A DNA stretch of 39,893 bases, from positions 1 through 39,893 of the IMG/VR virus record IMGVR_UViG_3300042337_000317, one strand, 5' to 3'. The position numbers and the translations under genes were made by a program. This DNA comes from a virus. Below are positions 7,549 through 14,755 of the stretch, in pieces; position 1 is the first letter of the stretch, and every line of letters begins with the position of its first letter. A model generated the notes under the pieces. It had not been told where the DNA came from and did not search any database. It saw only the letters and a list, made by a program, of their open reading frames with translations.

Positions 7549-9359
7549 TAATCCTCCTTTATGTAGTCGGGAATGTAGTCAGGATCTTTGGCCTGACTCC
7601 AACGGTCAACAATCTTCGCCTCGGCTGTGATGGGCACCTTTGAGCTGAGCGCGTCAAAGCCTTCCGTCATAGCCTGCTCGATGATCTTAGCAGCCTCTTC
7701 TGCTTTGTCAGCATCCACTTCTGCCAAGATCTCGTCGTGAATCACAGCCACCAAATCAATGCCTGCTTCGTGGCACCGCGCGGTCGCCAACTTAATAACG
7801 TCCGCTGCGGTGCCTTGAATCAGGTAGTTGATGAACCGGTAGCCTTCTTTCTGGACGGCCTGCCAGCCTGAGCCTTGCAGCCGCCAGTGACGGCCGGTGA
7901 TCGGAGACTTGACAAAGCCCCGATCCTCCAGCGCGCTTTCAATCCGCGCCTGCAATGCGCTCACTTCGGGATACGCGCGGTGCATCCGCTGAAGTGTTGC
8001 GCGAGCATCCGACTGGCCCATACCGAACCACTTTCGGATAGCGCGCGTGCCTCCGCCATAGATAATCAGATAATTCATTCGCTTGCCCTGGTCGCGGGGC
8101 GACTCGGCTGCGCCGGTCGTCCTAGAGCGGCCAAGCAAGCCGACGCGCTCGGCCGTGAGCGTGTGTACGTCGCGGTCGTTCTTGATCGCGTCGAGGAGCG
8201 CGCCGTCGCCTGCGAACGCTGCCAGCAGCCGCATTTCAATCGAGTCCAAGTCGCACGCGACCAGCTTCTTCCCTGGACCGGCCGCTACGGCGTACCGCAG
8301 CCGCAAGTCGTCGCGGGGAACCTGCTGGAAGTTCGGGTTTGCGCAGGACATCCGGCCGGTGCGGGCACCGACCTGCCTGAAATTAGGATGAAGTCGATCA
8401 GTATCGTCAAGATAGGCACTGGGGAACTTGCCGTCGTTCGATCCGGTGTGCAGGATGCCGCGCAGCATCGCGTACATCTTGTGCGTGCCTCGATACTCCA
8501 AGATTGCCTCCGCCAGCGGGTGATCGCAGGCTTCCAAGTTTTCCTGGTCGGTCTTCAAGATCCGTGTGTCCGAGTCGCGCGTCATAAAGCGCGTGTCGGC
8601 TTCGGCCCTGTCGAGAGCTTCGGAGATGTGCTTGTAAGAGCGCGGGTTGAAGGCGTCAAACTCGGCGATCTCACGGCAGCGCATCTCTAGAGCATCGAGC
8701 TGCGGAAGGATGTCGGCCTCCATCTTTGCCAACGCATTGCGGTCCATCGGAATCCCTCGCGACTCCATAGCGAACAGCGCGCGCAGGACGCGACGCTCCA
8801 AGTCATAGACCTGCTTCAGATCCTCGTTCGTTTCGAGCTGGTGGTCGTACACCTCGCCGATCTGACCGGTCAGCTCAACATCGTGAGCTGCATACGGAAA
8901 CATAATCTCGTCGGGCACGTCCGAGTAGTTGGCCTCGACATACTCCTCGCCGTCCTCTTTCGACTGCTTCCGGCGTCGGGCGTTCTCCTTCTTGAGCCAG
9001 TCCTTGACGGCATCCTCGGTCGCGGCCTGCGCAATCTCTTCGCCGAACAGGCGATTGCCGCGCGCTTGTAGCGCGACCGACGAACGCTCGTCGATGATGT
9101 GCGCCGCCACCATTCCGTCGTGCCAGCGCGACTCGTCCGGCAGCGTGTAGCCTGCCTGCTTTAGCGCGTGCAAGTCGAACTTGGTATTCCAGGCTCGGAA
9201 CTGATCGTCGCGGTTCAGCCACTCCTGAATCTTCTCGCGTTCGGCCGGATGCTTGAACACAGCCGTCTCCGAGCCGTCGTGGAACTGCACCAGGAAAAGG
9301 TCTGCTGAGACCGCACCGTGTAGTTGGAGACTTGTCGTTTCTACGTCGAACTCGATCAT
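7548..9359 (-). CDS. DNA polymerase I-like family A polymerase with 3'-5' exonuclease
   Basis: 603 residues from ATG 9359, chosen because GGAGG lies 5 nt upstream and the start overlaps the 31-aa gene's stop (ATGA); the frame is open further, to 9437. The exonuclease motifs are present: DxE in EFDVETTSL, Exo II in FRAWNTKFDLHAL, Exo III in YAAHDVELT. The polymerase motifs follow: A (VACDLDSIEMRLLAAF), B (QGKRMNYLIIYGGG) and C (VIHDEILAEV). There is no 5' nuclease domain, as in most phage PolA enzymes. Motif B has Tyr where E. coli Pol I has Phe762, the T7-like state linked to dideoxynucleotide acceptance. It is the replicative polymerase of the phage. Confidence 0.95.
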   Translation of the reverse strand: MIEFDVETTSLQLHGAVSADLFLVQFHDGSETAVFKHPAEREKIQEWLNRDDQFRAWNTKFDLHALKQAGYTLPDESRWHDGMVAAHIIDERSSVALQARGNRLFGEEIAQAATEDAVKDWLKKENARRRKQSKEDGEEYVEANYSDVPDEIMFPYAAHDVELTGQIGEVYDHQLETNEDLKQVYDLERRVLRALFAMESRGIPMDRNALAKMEADILPQLDALEMRCREIAEFDAFNPRSYKHISEALDRAEADTRFMTRDSDTRILKTDQENLEACDHPLAEAILEYRGTHKMYAMLRGILHTGSNDGKFPSAYLDDTDRLHPNFRQVGARTGRMSCANPNFQQVPRDDLRLRYAVAAGPGKKLVACDLDSIEMRLLAAFAGDGALLDAIKNDRDVHTLTAERVGLLGRSRTTGAAESPRDQGKRMNYLIIYGGGTRAIRKWFGMGQSDARATLQRMHRAYPEVSALQARIESALEDRGFVKSPITGRHWRLQGSGWQAVQKEGYRFINYLIQGTAADVIKLATARCHEAGIDLVAVIHDEILAEVDADKAEEAAKIIEQAMTEGFDALSSKVPITAEAKIVDRWSQAKDPDYIPDYIKED

Positions 9360-9451
9360 CTCGGCCTCCAAGACTCGATAGCAATTGCCAGCAGCCATAG
9401 ACCCGCCCAGATCGTAATCGCACCGGCGGCAAGCCATTCAAGCGTTCCCAT
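9356..9451 (-). CDS. 31-aa single-pass membrane protein upstream of the polymerase
   Basis: Start ATG 9451 is preceded by AAGGGGGC at good spacing, and the stop overlaps the polymerase start (ATGA). The start lies inside the 3' end of the upstream enzyme gene. The product begins MGTLEWLAAGAITIWAG, continues hydrophobically for about 20 residues and ends in a basic SWRPR tail, so it is one TM helix with a cytoplasmic positive end. Function unknown. Ribosome site, coupling and composition together make it a real gene. Confidence 0.72.
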   Translation of the reverse strand: MGTLEWLAAGAITIWAGLWLLAIAIESWRPR

Positions 9452-10169
9452 TTTGTGCCCCCTTTATTGCGTGACAGACTCGATCATCGGTGCCAAGCCC
9501 TTCCTGCGCAAAGACCATAAGACAAAAGCAGTGCCACGCAGCGTGGGCCAAGTGCATCCGGCCGGACTCAGGATCAAGATCCTCGCCGCTCGACCACGCC
9601 ATTAGATGCCGAAGCATCGCGCCGTAGGACAGCGACCAGTCGTAGCCCTTGATGTAGTTATGGTCATCGTACTTTGTAGCGCCAAAACCGTACACCTTCG
9701 ACAACTCCAGCAGCGGGCCTGGCGGGATCAAGTCCATCCGCGCAGGCTTGCGGCCCTTCTGCCCGCCCGTCTCAGATGTGATCCGCTCCTCGCCGGTGTC
9801 CTCGTCCATCGGCACCAGCTCGCCGTCCCTGTACAGGAACGCGGGCAGCTCGCAGAGCTTCGCCACGAACAATTCCAACTGCGCGCCGCGCGAGTCTTCC
9901 CAGCCTGGCAGCAACGCAATCGCGTCGATCTCGTCAGCGACCAGCTTTACGTCGCGGGCAAGGAAGTCGCCCCACGTCTCGCCGTTCAGCGTGCCCTCGA
10001 TGTGCCCGTCAGGGCTTTCGAGTGCCGCGTTGCGGGTATCGACATCATCCAGTTCGGCCGGACTCACAGCGTCGTAGCCAGCATCACGTAGTCGCTCCGC
10101 CGCGTCGTCAAACGCGGGGATGTTGAACTGCGGGATTCCGCTCATTGGGCCTGCGATGTAGATCTTCAT
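9438..10169 (-). CDS. Fusion: DUF4406 (deoxyribosyltransferase-like) + dATP/dGTP diphosphohydrolase N-terminal domain
   Basis: 243 residues, starting in a TGATG overlap. Residues 1-115 match DUF4406, a Rossmann-like family related to nucleoside 2-deoxyribosyltransferases (KIYIAGPMSGIPQFN, IALLPGWEDSRGAQLE). Residues about 135-240 carry GGQKGRKPARMDLIPPGPL, GATKYDDHNY and HLMAWSSGEDLDPESG, the pattern of the dATP/dGTP diphosphohydrolase N-terminal family (PF18909), related to MazZ of 2-aminoadenine phages. The protein probably shapes the dNTP pool for the polymerase encoded next to it. No purZ or datZ is present in the window, so base replacement is not implied. Confidence 0.8.
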   Translation of the reverse strand: MKIYIAGPMSGIPQFNIPAFDDAAERLRDAGYDAVSPAELDDVDTRNAALESPDGHIEGTLNGETWGDFLARDVKLVADEIDAIALLPGWEDSRGAQLELFVAKLCELPAFLYRDGELVPMDEDTGEERITSETGGQKGRKPARMDLIPPGPLLELSKVYGFGATKYDDHNYIKGYDWSLSYGAMLRHLMAWSSGEDLDPESGRMHLAHAAWHCFCLMVFAQEGLGTDDRVCHAIKGAQNGNA

Positions 10170-11323
10170 CAGGTAATCGCCAACGGGGCCGAGTCTTCGC
10201 CGTCTTCGGAACTGCCGCTGTAACAGTAGTGAATCTGGCCTGCATCGGAGCGCCGCTTGATCTTGTCCGACTCTGCGAGTGCGTTAGCCCACTTTCGCAC
10301 CTTCTGATACGACTCGCCCAGCTCGTCCTTGATCTCGTTAATCGTCATATACTGGCCTGGGAACTGCGACAGGAAGCCCAGCACCTCGCGCTCGCCTTCC
10401 TCCTCAGCGACGTGGCGATACGACCACTTCTCACGGTCAAACTCCAAACGCACCGGTGCCGGAGCCTCGGCAAACCTAGCCTTGATCCAGCTCAGCTCGC
10501 GCTGCCGCCCGCCCTTGACCGGCGACCACCGTTCCATCACGGCTGCCACCGCTTCCATCACAGACGAACCGCGAGCCGCAGACATCGGATCGCTGCCGTC
10601 GGAGCCGCCGGACTTGTTCTCGTGGTGCGTAATCATCGCGGCGCAAGCGTGCCGGTTAGCGATGTCAGAGATCGAGTCGAGAACGTTCGCCATCTCGGTC
10701 GAGGAGTTCTCGTCACCGCGCCACAAGCCTCGGAACGGCTCAATGAACACAATGTCGCAACCCGTCTCGCCGACTGCGCGATCTACCAACTCAATGTTGG
10801 CAGGGTCGTCGAGCTTCAGTCCAGACCAGCCGCCGTCGCCCCAGACGTGAACGTTCTCGCGAGCGAGCTGCTGCTCCTCGTCGGTAAAGTCGTTCTCCGT
10901 TAGGATCGTGCGCAGCACTTTCTGGAAGTGCCCTGGCGCGCCCTCGTTCTCGATCAGCAGAATCTTGAGCGGTGCGACCGGCTTCATCAGATCTGGCAAG
11001 TCGTCGATCAGGGGCTTGCCCATCGACCAGCGCACCAGCCGGTTGAGCGACACGGCAGTCTTACCCTTACCGCCTCGCGCAATCATTGCGCTGATGGCGC
11101 CGCGCGCTACCAGACCTGGCTCGACCAGCATCGGCGGCAGCTCGATCTCCTTGTCGAGATATTCGCCGAGCGTCGAGACGGGCGGCTTGCCAACCTGCTC
11201 GTCTGGAAGCTGCGCAATGACAAACTGCTTGAGCTGCTGCATCGCAGCCTGTCGAGCTTCGTCACTGGGGAGACTCGCCAAGAACTCGCCGTAGTCAATC
11301 GTCTTACCCGAAATCTCGCTCAT
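10169..11323 (-). CDS. RepA-like / AAA_25 RecA-fold ATPase, probable replicative helicase
   Basis: 384 residues. The P-loop MIARGGKGKTAVSLN lies at about 79-93 and the Walker B motif CDIVFIEPFRG near 188-198. The AMITHHENKSGG segment with the following SAARGSSVMEA is typical of RepA-like hexameric ATPases (sensor histidines). The C-terminal about 90 residues look like a winged helix (YMTINEIKDELGESYQKVRKW). Such proteins act as replicative helicases or helicase-like primosome parts. The place between polymerase and primase genes supports this. Confidence 0.85.
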   Translation of the reverse strand: MSEISGKTIDYGEFLASLPSDEARQAAMQQLKQFVIAQLPDEQVGKPPVSTLGEYLDKEIELPPMLVEPGLVARGAISAMIARGGKGKTAVSLNRLVRWSMGKPLIDDLPDLMKPVAPLKILLIENEGAPGHFQKVLRTILTENDFTDEEQQLARENVHVWGDGGWSGLKLDDPANIELVDRAVGETGCDIVFIEPFRGLWRGDENSSTEMANVLDSISDIANRHACAAMITHHENKSGGSDGSDPMSAARGSSVMEAVAAVMERWSPVKGGRQRELSWIKARFAEAPAPVRLEFDREKWSYRHVAEEEGEREVLGFLSQFPGQYMTINEIKDELGESYQKVRKWANALAESDKIKRRSDAGQIHYCYSGSSEDGEDSAPLAIT

Positions 11324-11544
11324 TCATCGACCTTATCAAACAGGTTCCGCGCAAGAATTTGGCGCGCAACGTTCTGAGCTTCGTCTGGATTATCCTCCGA
11401 GTACTCGTCAGCGGCAGATGCCAGCTCGGCCCTGGCCGACGCAATCACCGCATCGTCGGGCGCATAGACTGCCGCCAAAGCCATTAGATGAATCGTCTCG
11501 CTCAGCGTTAGGGCTACGAAAACAAAGTCTCTATCGTCCGACAT
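11320..11544 (-). CDS. Small acidic helical protein, unknown
   Basis: 74 residues from ATG 11544, overlapping the primase 3' end by 14 bases; it ends in an ATGA overlap with the RepA-like gene. The sequence (start MSDDRDFVFVALTLSETIHL) is Ala/Glu/Asp-rich and probably all-helical. It may be an accessory of the primase or helicase between which it lies. An upstream extension of the frame to 11652 is rejected because it would lie deep inside the primase gene. Confidence 0.65.
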   Translation of the reverse strand: MSDDRDFVFVALTLSETIHLMALAAVYAPDDAVIASARAELASAADEYSEDNPDEAQNVARQILARNLFDKVDE

Positions 11545-12484
11545 TGCCGCTCGCAATCGGGCAGTCAGGCGAAACATACGGAGACATAACGGGGTCGTCG
11601 CAGCCGGTCGAGGTGTACTTGCCCGCCAGCGCGTTCTCGAACTGACGGTCAACCTCGTTGTCGGTCATCGGCTTCTGGCCGCACTTGTTGACTTCGTGAA
11701 CCCAATGCCTTGCCTCGTCCACAGTCATATCGCGGTAATTGAGAAGCTGCCGTGACAGGTTGAACAGCACCACGGCTCGATGTCCTGGCGTCAGCGGGTT
11801 CGTCTCGCGATTCGAGATGATGTGCTCGGCGCACGAGTGAAGCACCGGCGCCTGGCCGAACTCGCTGAGCTTCGCGCGATCCGCAGGCGGCGTCGCGCCA
11901 AGTGCCCTGGCTCGACGAATCCAGCCATCGGGATCTTGACGCGACGCGCTCGCGGTGGACACGAACAACTCAACCGGCATATCCTGGCCTTCTCTATCCA
12001 GAACGGGCCGCTTGCTTCCGTGGTACGGAAGGTTTATGTAGTTGCCGACCATCCCCTCGCGGAGATGATCCTGCTTCGGGAAGATCTCGACATCGCGCCG
12101 ACCGACAGCCTCGGTCGCGCCGCGCAGAACTGCACGCACCGCCCACGCGGGCGCAGGCTTCGAGAAGAACACCCACACGTGCGCGTTGCCCGAACGGGAG
12201 CGCTCGATAAAGCTGTCTCCTGGAACGAGCTTCTGCATCGTGGCTGCCAGCTCAAAGTTAGGCTCGTCCAGATCGATTGCGGCAAAGTTGACCTCCTCGG
12301 TGTCCAGCATCGGAAAGATCCCAATGCCGGTAGCGTCGCCGTGGAGATGCTGACTGTAGTGCTGTTGCGTAACCTTGTGTCGCTCGACCGGACCAGCGCC
12401 AGTTCCCAGCGCGTCAGTGCGACCGGCAAACAGGCTGTGAAATCCAACAAGCGTTGCGGGGTCAATCTTAATCTGAGTAGTCAT
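11531..12484 (-). CDS. Archaeo-eukaryotic-type primase (Prim-Pol)
   Basis: 317 residues from ATG 12484, which has AAGGAGG upstream and an ATGA overlap with the previous stop. Motif I is FAAIDLDEPN (two catalytic acidic residues), motif II SRSGNAHVWVFF (the S-x-H type nucleotide site) and motif III VEIFPKQ. GNYINLPYHG is also typical of this family (TOTE-like/phage Prim-Pol). The C-terminal region (about 215-317) is helical, like PriCT-type extensions. It would make primers for the family A polymerase. Confidence 0.85.
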   Translation of the reverse strand: MTTQIKIDPATLVGFHSLFAGRTDALGTGAGPVERHKVTQQHYSQHLHGDATGIGIFPMLDTEEVNFAAIDLDEPNFELAATMQKLVPGDSFIERSRSGNAHVWVFFSKPAPAWAVRAVLRGATEAVGRRDVEIFPKQDHLREGMVGNYINLPYHGSKRPVLDREGQDMPVELFVSTASASRQDPDGWIRRARALGATPPADRAKLSEFGQAPVLHSCAEHIISNRETNPLTPGHRAVVLFNLSRQLLNYRDMTVDEARHWVHEVNKCGQKPMTDNEVDRQFENALAGKYTSTGCDDPVMSPYVSPDCPIASGNVGR

Positions 12485-12738
12485 CGTGTCCTCCTTCTGA
12501 TCTTTGGTAGTTTCGGCGTCGGCGCGGCTTTCCACGCTGCCTCGATTTCGCGGTACTCTTCCAAACTCAGGAGCCGCGCAGCTTCGAGGATGCCCTCTAC
12601 CTGTCCGTGTTGCTCGACTGCGGCAAGCAGTGCTGCCTTAGTCGGTGCTCCGGTTGTAGCGAGATCGTGCCATCCACTCGCCTTATCGGATTCGGTTAGA
12701 TCAAGTTCATCACTGAGAAATGCGGGTTCCGTGTCCAT
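12481..12738 (-). CDS. Small protein of the primase operon, unknown
   Basis: 85 residues from ATG 12738 (GTG 12744 is the alternative), with AAAGGTG just before. It has an acidic N-terminus and a helical middle (SLEEYREIEAAWKA), then a basic tail (KLPKIRRRTR). The stop overlaps the primase start (ATGA) and the tail codons double as the primase ribosome site. It begins 24 nt after a terminator-like hairpin. No family recognised. Confidence 0.7.
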   Translation of the reverse strand: MDTEPAFLSDELDLTESDKASGWHDLATTGAPTKAALLAAVEQHGQVEGILEAARLLSLEEYREIEAAWKAAPTPKLPKIRRRTR

Positions 12739-12761
12739 TTGCACCTTTCACCATTGAGAAG

Positions 12762-12792
12762 AAAAAATGATCGGCAGCCCACCCAACCGATC
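12762..12792 (-). terminator. Rho-independent terminator or attenuator after the SSB-like gene
   Basis: On the minus strand GATCGG (12792-12787) pairs with CCGATC (12774-12769), and the stem is followed by A and six T. It lies between the SSB-like gene and the next gene of the same direction, which starts only 24 nt further on and leaves no room for a promoter. It is therefore likely to be leaky, allowing more SSB-like than primase message. Confidence 0.7.
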
Positions 12793-12850
12793 CCTCCACG
12801 TCCTTTGTAGGAGACGCGATGCGAGCGCCGTGGAGTCCCACACTTTTCAC

Positions 12851-13648
12851 CTAAACGTCGATTCCGCCCTTTGGCGTCTTCGGCTTGCTGGACTTGCCCT
12901 CAGCCAACTGCTCGTCGCCGGTGAGCTGGAAGGCAGCGTTCTGCGCTTCGAGCGCGAGATTCTGTGCTGCGGCAATCTCGTCTGCCGAAGTCTGCCTGCC
13001 CTGCGTCGCCTTGACGACATAGAACGGACGCTGCTGCTTGTCCTGACGAAGCTCAGCTTCGAGCTTGATGGCGGCGTTCCAGGGCGACCTGTTGCCGAAC
13101 GAGATCAGTGTGTTGATCTTGCGGGCAGCCGGTGCGGATGTGCGCATCAGAGAGACGCGGACAGGCACACCAGGATCGCTCAGAAGGTAGCCGATGTAGT
13201 TGTGCGTGGTCGTGATCGCCGGACCACGGCCCCACTCGATCTCGCCCGAATTCACCCTGTCGCGGTAAGTCTCCTCCGCGTCGGGGATGTCAACGAACTT
13301 CTGACCGGCGTACTCGGCAGGCCAAGTGCTCGGAGCGGTGTCGCCACCGGCTACGAAAGTGCGGCCCTCGAACTCGCCCTCGCGCGGCGCATAGAAGCGT
13401 CCACGGAAGTAGTGGCACACAACCAGTTCGATCTCGGTTCCAAGATCCTCGCCGGTAAGTGTGTTGACGAAATGACCTGACTCGACATCGCCATCTGTGA
13501 CCTCGCGGCTGAGCTGCTGCGTGACCTTGATGACGGGCAGTTGGAGGTCTTCCTTGTGGATACCTGCCAGTGCTGCCTGTGCCAGCTCGCTATCGCGGGC
13601 GGCCAGATCGGTTGATGCTGATTCGGTGGTGCTGATTTCTTTTGTCAA
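12851..13648 (-). CDS. Putative single-stranded DNA-binding / recombination-type protein
   Basis: 265 residues from a TTG start at 13648, with GCGAGGA upstream. The centre (LPVIKVTQQLSREVTDGDV, LGTEIELVVCHYFRGRFYAP) is beta-rich, as in an OB fold. The C-terminal third is helical with Gln and Ala (ADEIAAAQNLALEAQNAAF) and ends in a Lys-rich linker. Similar phage proteins in replication modules are annotated as ssDNA-binding, but there is no acidic tip. The call rests on fold impression and position and is not certain. A terminator follows directly. Confidence 0.5.
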   Translation of the reverse strand: MTKEISTTESASTDLAARDSELAQAALAGIHKEDLQLPVIKVTQQLSREVTDGDVESGHFVNTLTGEDLGTEIELVVCHYFRGRFYAPREGEFEGRTFVAGGDTAPSTWPAEYAGQKFVDIPDAEETYRDRVNSGEIEWGRGPAITTTHNYIGYLLSDPGVPVRVSLMRTSAPAARKINTLISFGNRSPWNAAIKLEAELRQDKQQRPFYVVKATQGRQTSADEIAAAQNLALEAQNAAFQLTGDEQLAEGKSSKPKTPKGGIDV

Positions 13649-13700
13649 TTTGTTCCTCGCTTTCTCGCGTTGAGTGTGTTTTCTGATCCTACTAGACTCG

Positions 13701-13976
13701 TCAACCTTGAGCCTTTACTCCTGCGTAGCCTCCGATAGCGGTAATGAGCCAGCCGCCGCCGATTGCTTCGCGCAGACTTATGTCGTGACCTCCAATGAGA
13801 TCGACCCCAATCCAGACACTTGCCGAAGCAGCGGCCAGAGTTATGAGGCTGAACAACAGGGCGAAGAATAGCAAGCGGGCCGGATGGGATTTTACTTCCG
13901 GCTCGTCGGCTTCGTAATCGTACACTGAAGCCTCTTCTTCGTCAAAGATTGGTTTTCCGTTCGGGTCGAACTGCAT
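13701..13976 (-). CDS. Small membrane protein, two TM segments
   Basis: 91 residues; ATG 13976 overlaps the previous stop (TAATG). The acidic N-terminus of about 30 residues (DEEEASVYDYEADEPEVK) is followed by a strong TM helix (LLFFALLFSLITLAAASASV) and a second weaker one near the C-terminus (GGGWLITAIGGYAGV). Function unknown. It lies between replication genes, so a role in tethering or host membrane change is possible. Confidence 0.7.
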   Translation of the reverse strand: MQFDPNGKPIFDEEEASVYDYEADEPEVKSHPARLLFFALLFSLITLAAASASVWIGVDLIGGHDISLREAIGGGWLITAIGGYAGVKAQG

Positions 13977-14398
13977 TACGATCCTTTCCTTGTGACAGTG
14001 ATGTAGCGCCTTGCGTTGAAGTCCACACCCTCTGGCAGCGCTTCGCCGCGCTGAAGGCGGTCGCGCACTTCCTCGTTTAGTGCGCGCTTGCGGATCTCTG
14101 GCACGCCGAGCATCCCTGGGCCGAGTCCGGCGGCTTCGAGCGAGACAACTGCGGCTTCCTTGTCCACGATGCGAGCCGTGATTGTCTCGCGGCGCTGCAA
14201 CTGAACAGTCCCGTAGCCTTCACCCAAGTCAAGCGTGACGGTCTTAATGTCGCCCAGCTCGTCGGCTAGCTCCGACCAAAACTCGCGCTCTTCGTCAACA
14301 TATGCTCTTGCGGCGCGCTCGGCGTCCTTTTCCAGACGATTCTTCTCGTCCTTGAGATCTACCAACCGACGCGCTCGACTGTCGATGCGCTCACTCAT
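13976..14398 (-). CDS. Hypothetical protein with N-terminal coiled coil
   Basis: 140 residues. The ATG at 14398 overlaps the previous gene by 8 bases. Residues 1-50 form a charged coiled coil (RLVDLKDEKNRLEKDAERAA), then comes a mixed domain (LDLGEGYGTVQLQRRETITA) and a C-terminus ending ARRYITVTRKGS. No family recognised. It is in the replication operon, so a DNA-metabolism role is likely but unproven. Confidence 0.7.
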   Translation of the reverse strand: MSERIDSRARRLVDLKDEKNRLEKDAERAARAYVDEEREFWSELADELGDIKTVTLDLGEGYGTVQLQRRETITARIVDKEAAVVSLEAAGLGPGMLGVPEIRKRALNEEVRDRLQRGEALPEGVDFNARRYITVTRKGS

Positions 14399-14597
14399 TT
14401 ACAAGTGCCCTTACCTTTGTCGTAACTTCGCCGATCAGCCTGACGCACTCGTCGCAGTTTTGCGCGGCGCGCTCCAGAAGCGGCTTCTCAGGATGATCCT
14501 CGTTCAGCCCGTCGAACGCAGTCTCACGAGCGGCCGCGAGATACTTCTCGGCTTCGCTCAACTGATGCAGCAGGAGTTCTGGTAGCGACACGCTCAC
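14391..14597 (-). CDS. Small helical protein, unknown
   Basis: 68 residues from GTG 14597, which overlaps the stop of the zinc-ribbon gene as GTGA. The frame is open to 14645, but that part lies inside the upstream gene. The protein is helical and rich in Leu, Glu and Ala (LLLHQLSEAEKYLAAARET), with CDEC near residue 50. Function unknown. Confidence 0.65.
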   Translation of the reverse strand: MSVSLPELLLHQLSEAEKYLAAARETAFDGLNEDHPEKPLLERAAQNCDECVRLIGEVTTKVRALVNE

Positions 14598-14755
14598 TTG
14601 ATGATCGCTCCTGTTCGGTCGCCTCGGATGCGACAGGTCGGGCACTCGCGCTGCTCCGTGTCGATAGCACGCAGCCCTTCGGCGTCAGCCGACATAATCT
14701 CCCACTTCTTGTCGCACTTCGGACACTTCAGTTCGATCCAAACTCGCTTAGTCAT
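14594..14755 (-). CDS. 53-aa zinc-ribbon protein
   Basis: Starts at ATG 14755 with TAGGAG upstream and an ATGA overlap with the SNF2 gene stop; ends in a GTGA overlap with the next gene. It has two CxxC knuckles, CPKC (about 11-14) and CPTC (38-41), spaced as in a zinc ribbon, followed by a basic C-terminus. It may bind nucleic acid or act as a helicase partner. Both overlaps make it secure despite its size. Confidence 0.8.
   Translation of the reverse strand: MTKRVWIELKCPKCDKKWEIMSADAEGLRAIDTEQRECPTCRIRGDRTGAIIK

Noticed and set aside
9360-9437. Polymerase start at ATG 9437
   Set aside because: The extra 26 residues have no family counterpart, and a ribosome site plus ATGA overlap supports ATG 9359.
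7548-10169. A 2-aminoadenine (Z-genome) phage
   Set aside because: A MazZ-like domain and a family A polymerase are present, but no PurZ- or DatZ-like gene exists in the window, so the claim is not supported.
10145-10903. Rightward 252-codon frame opposite the RepA-like ATPase
   Set aside because: Shadow of a clear ATPase gene; no motif or start signal.
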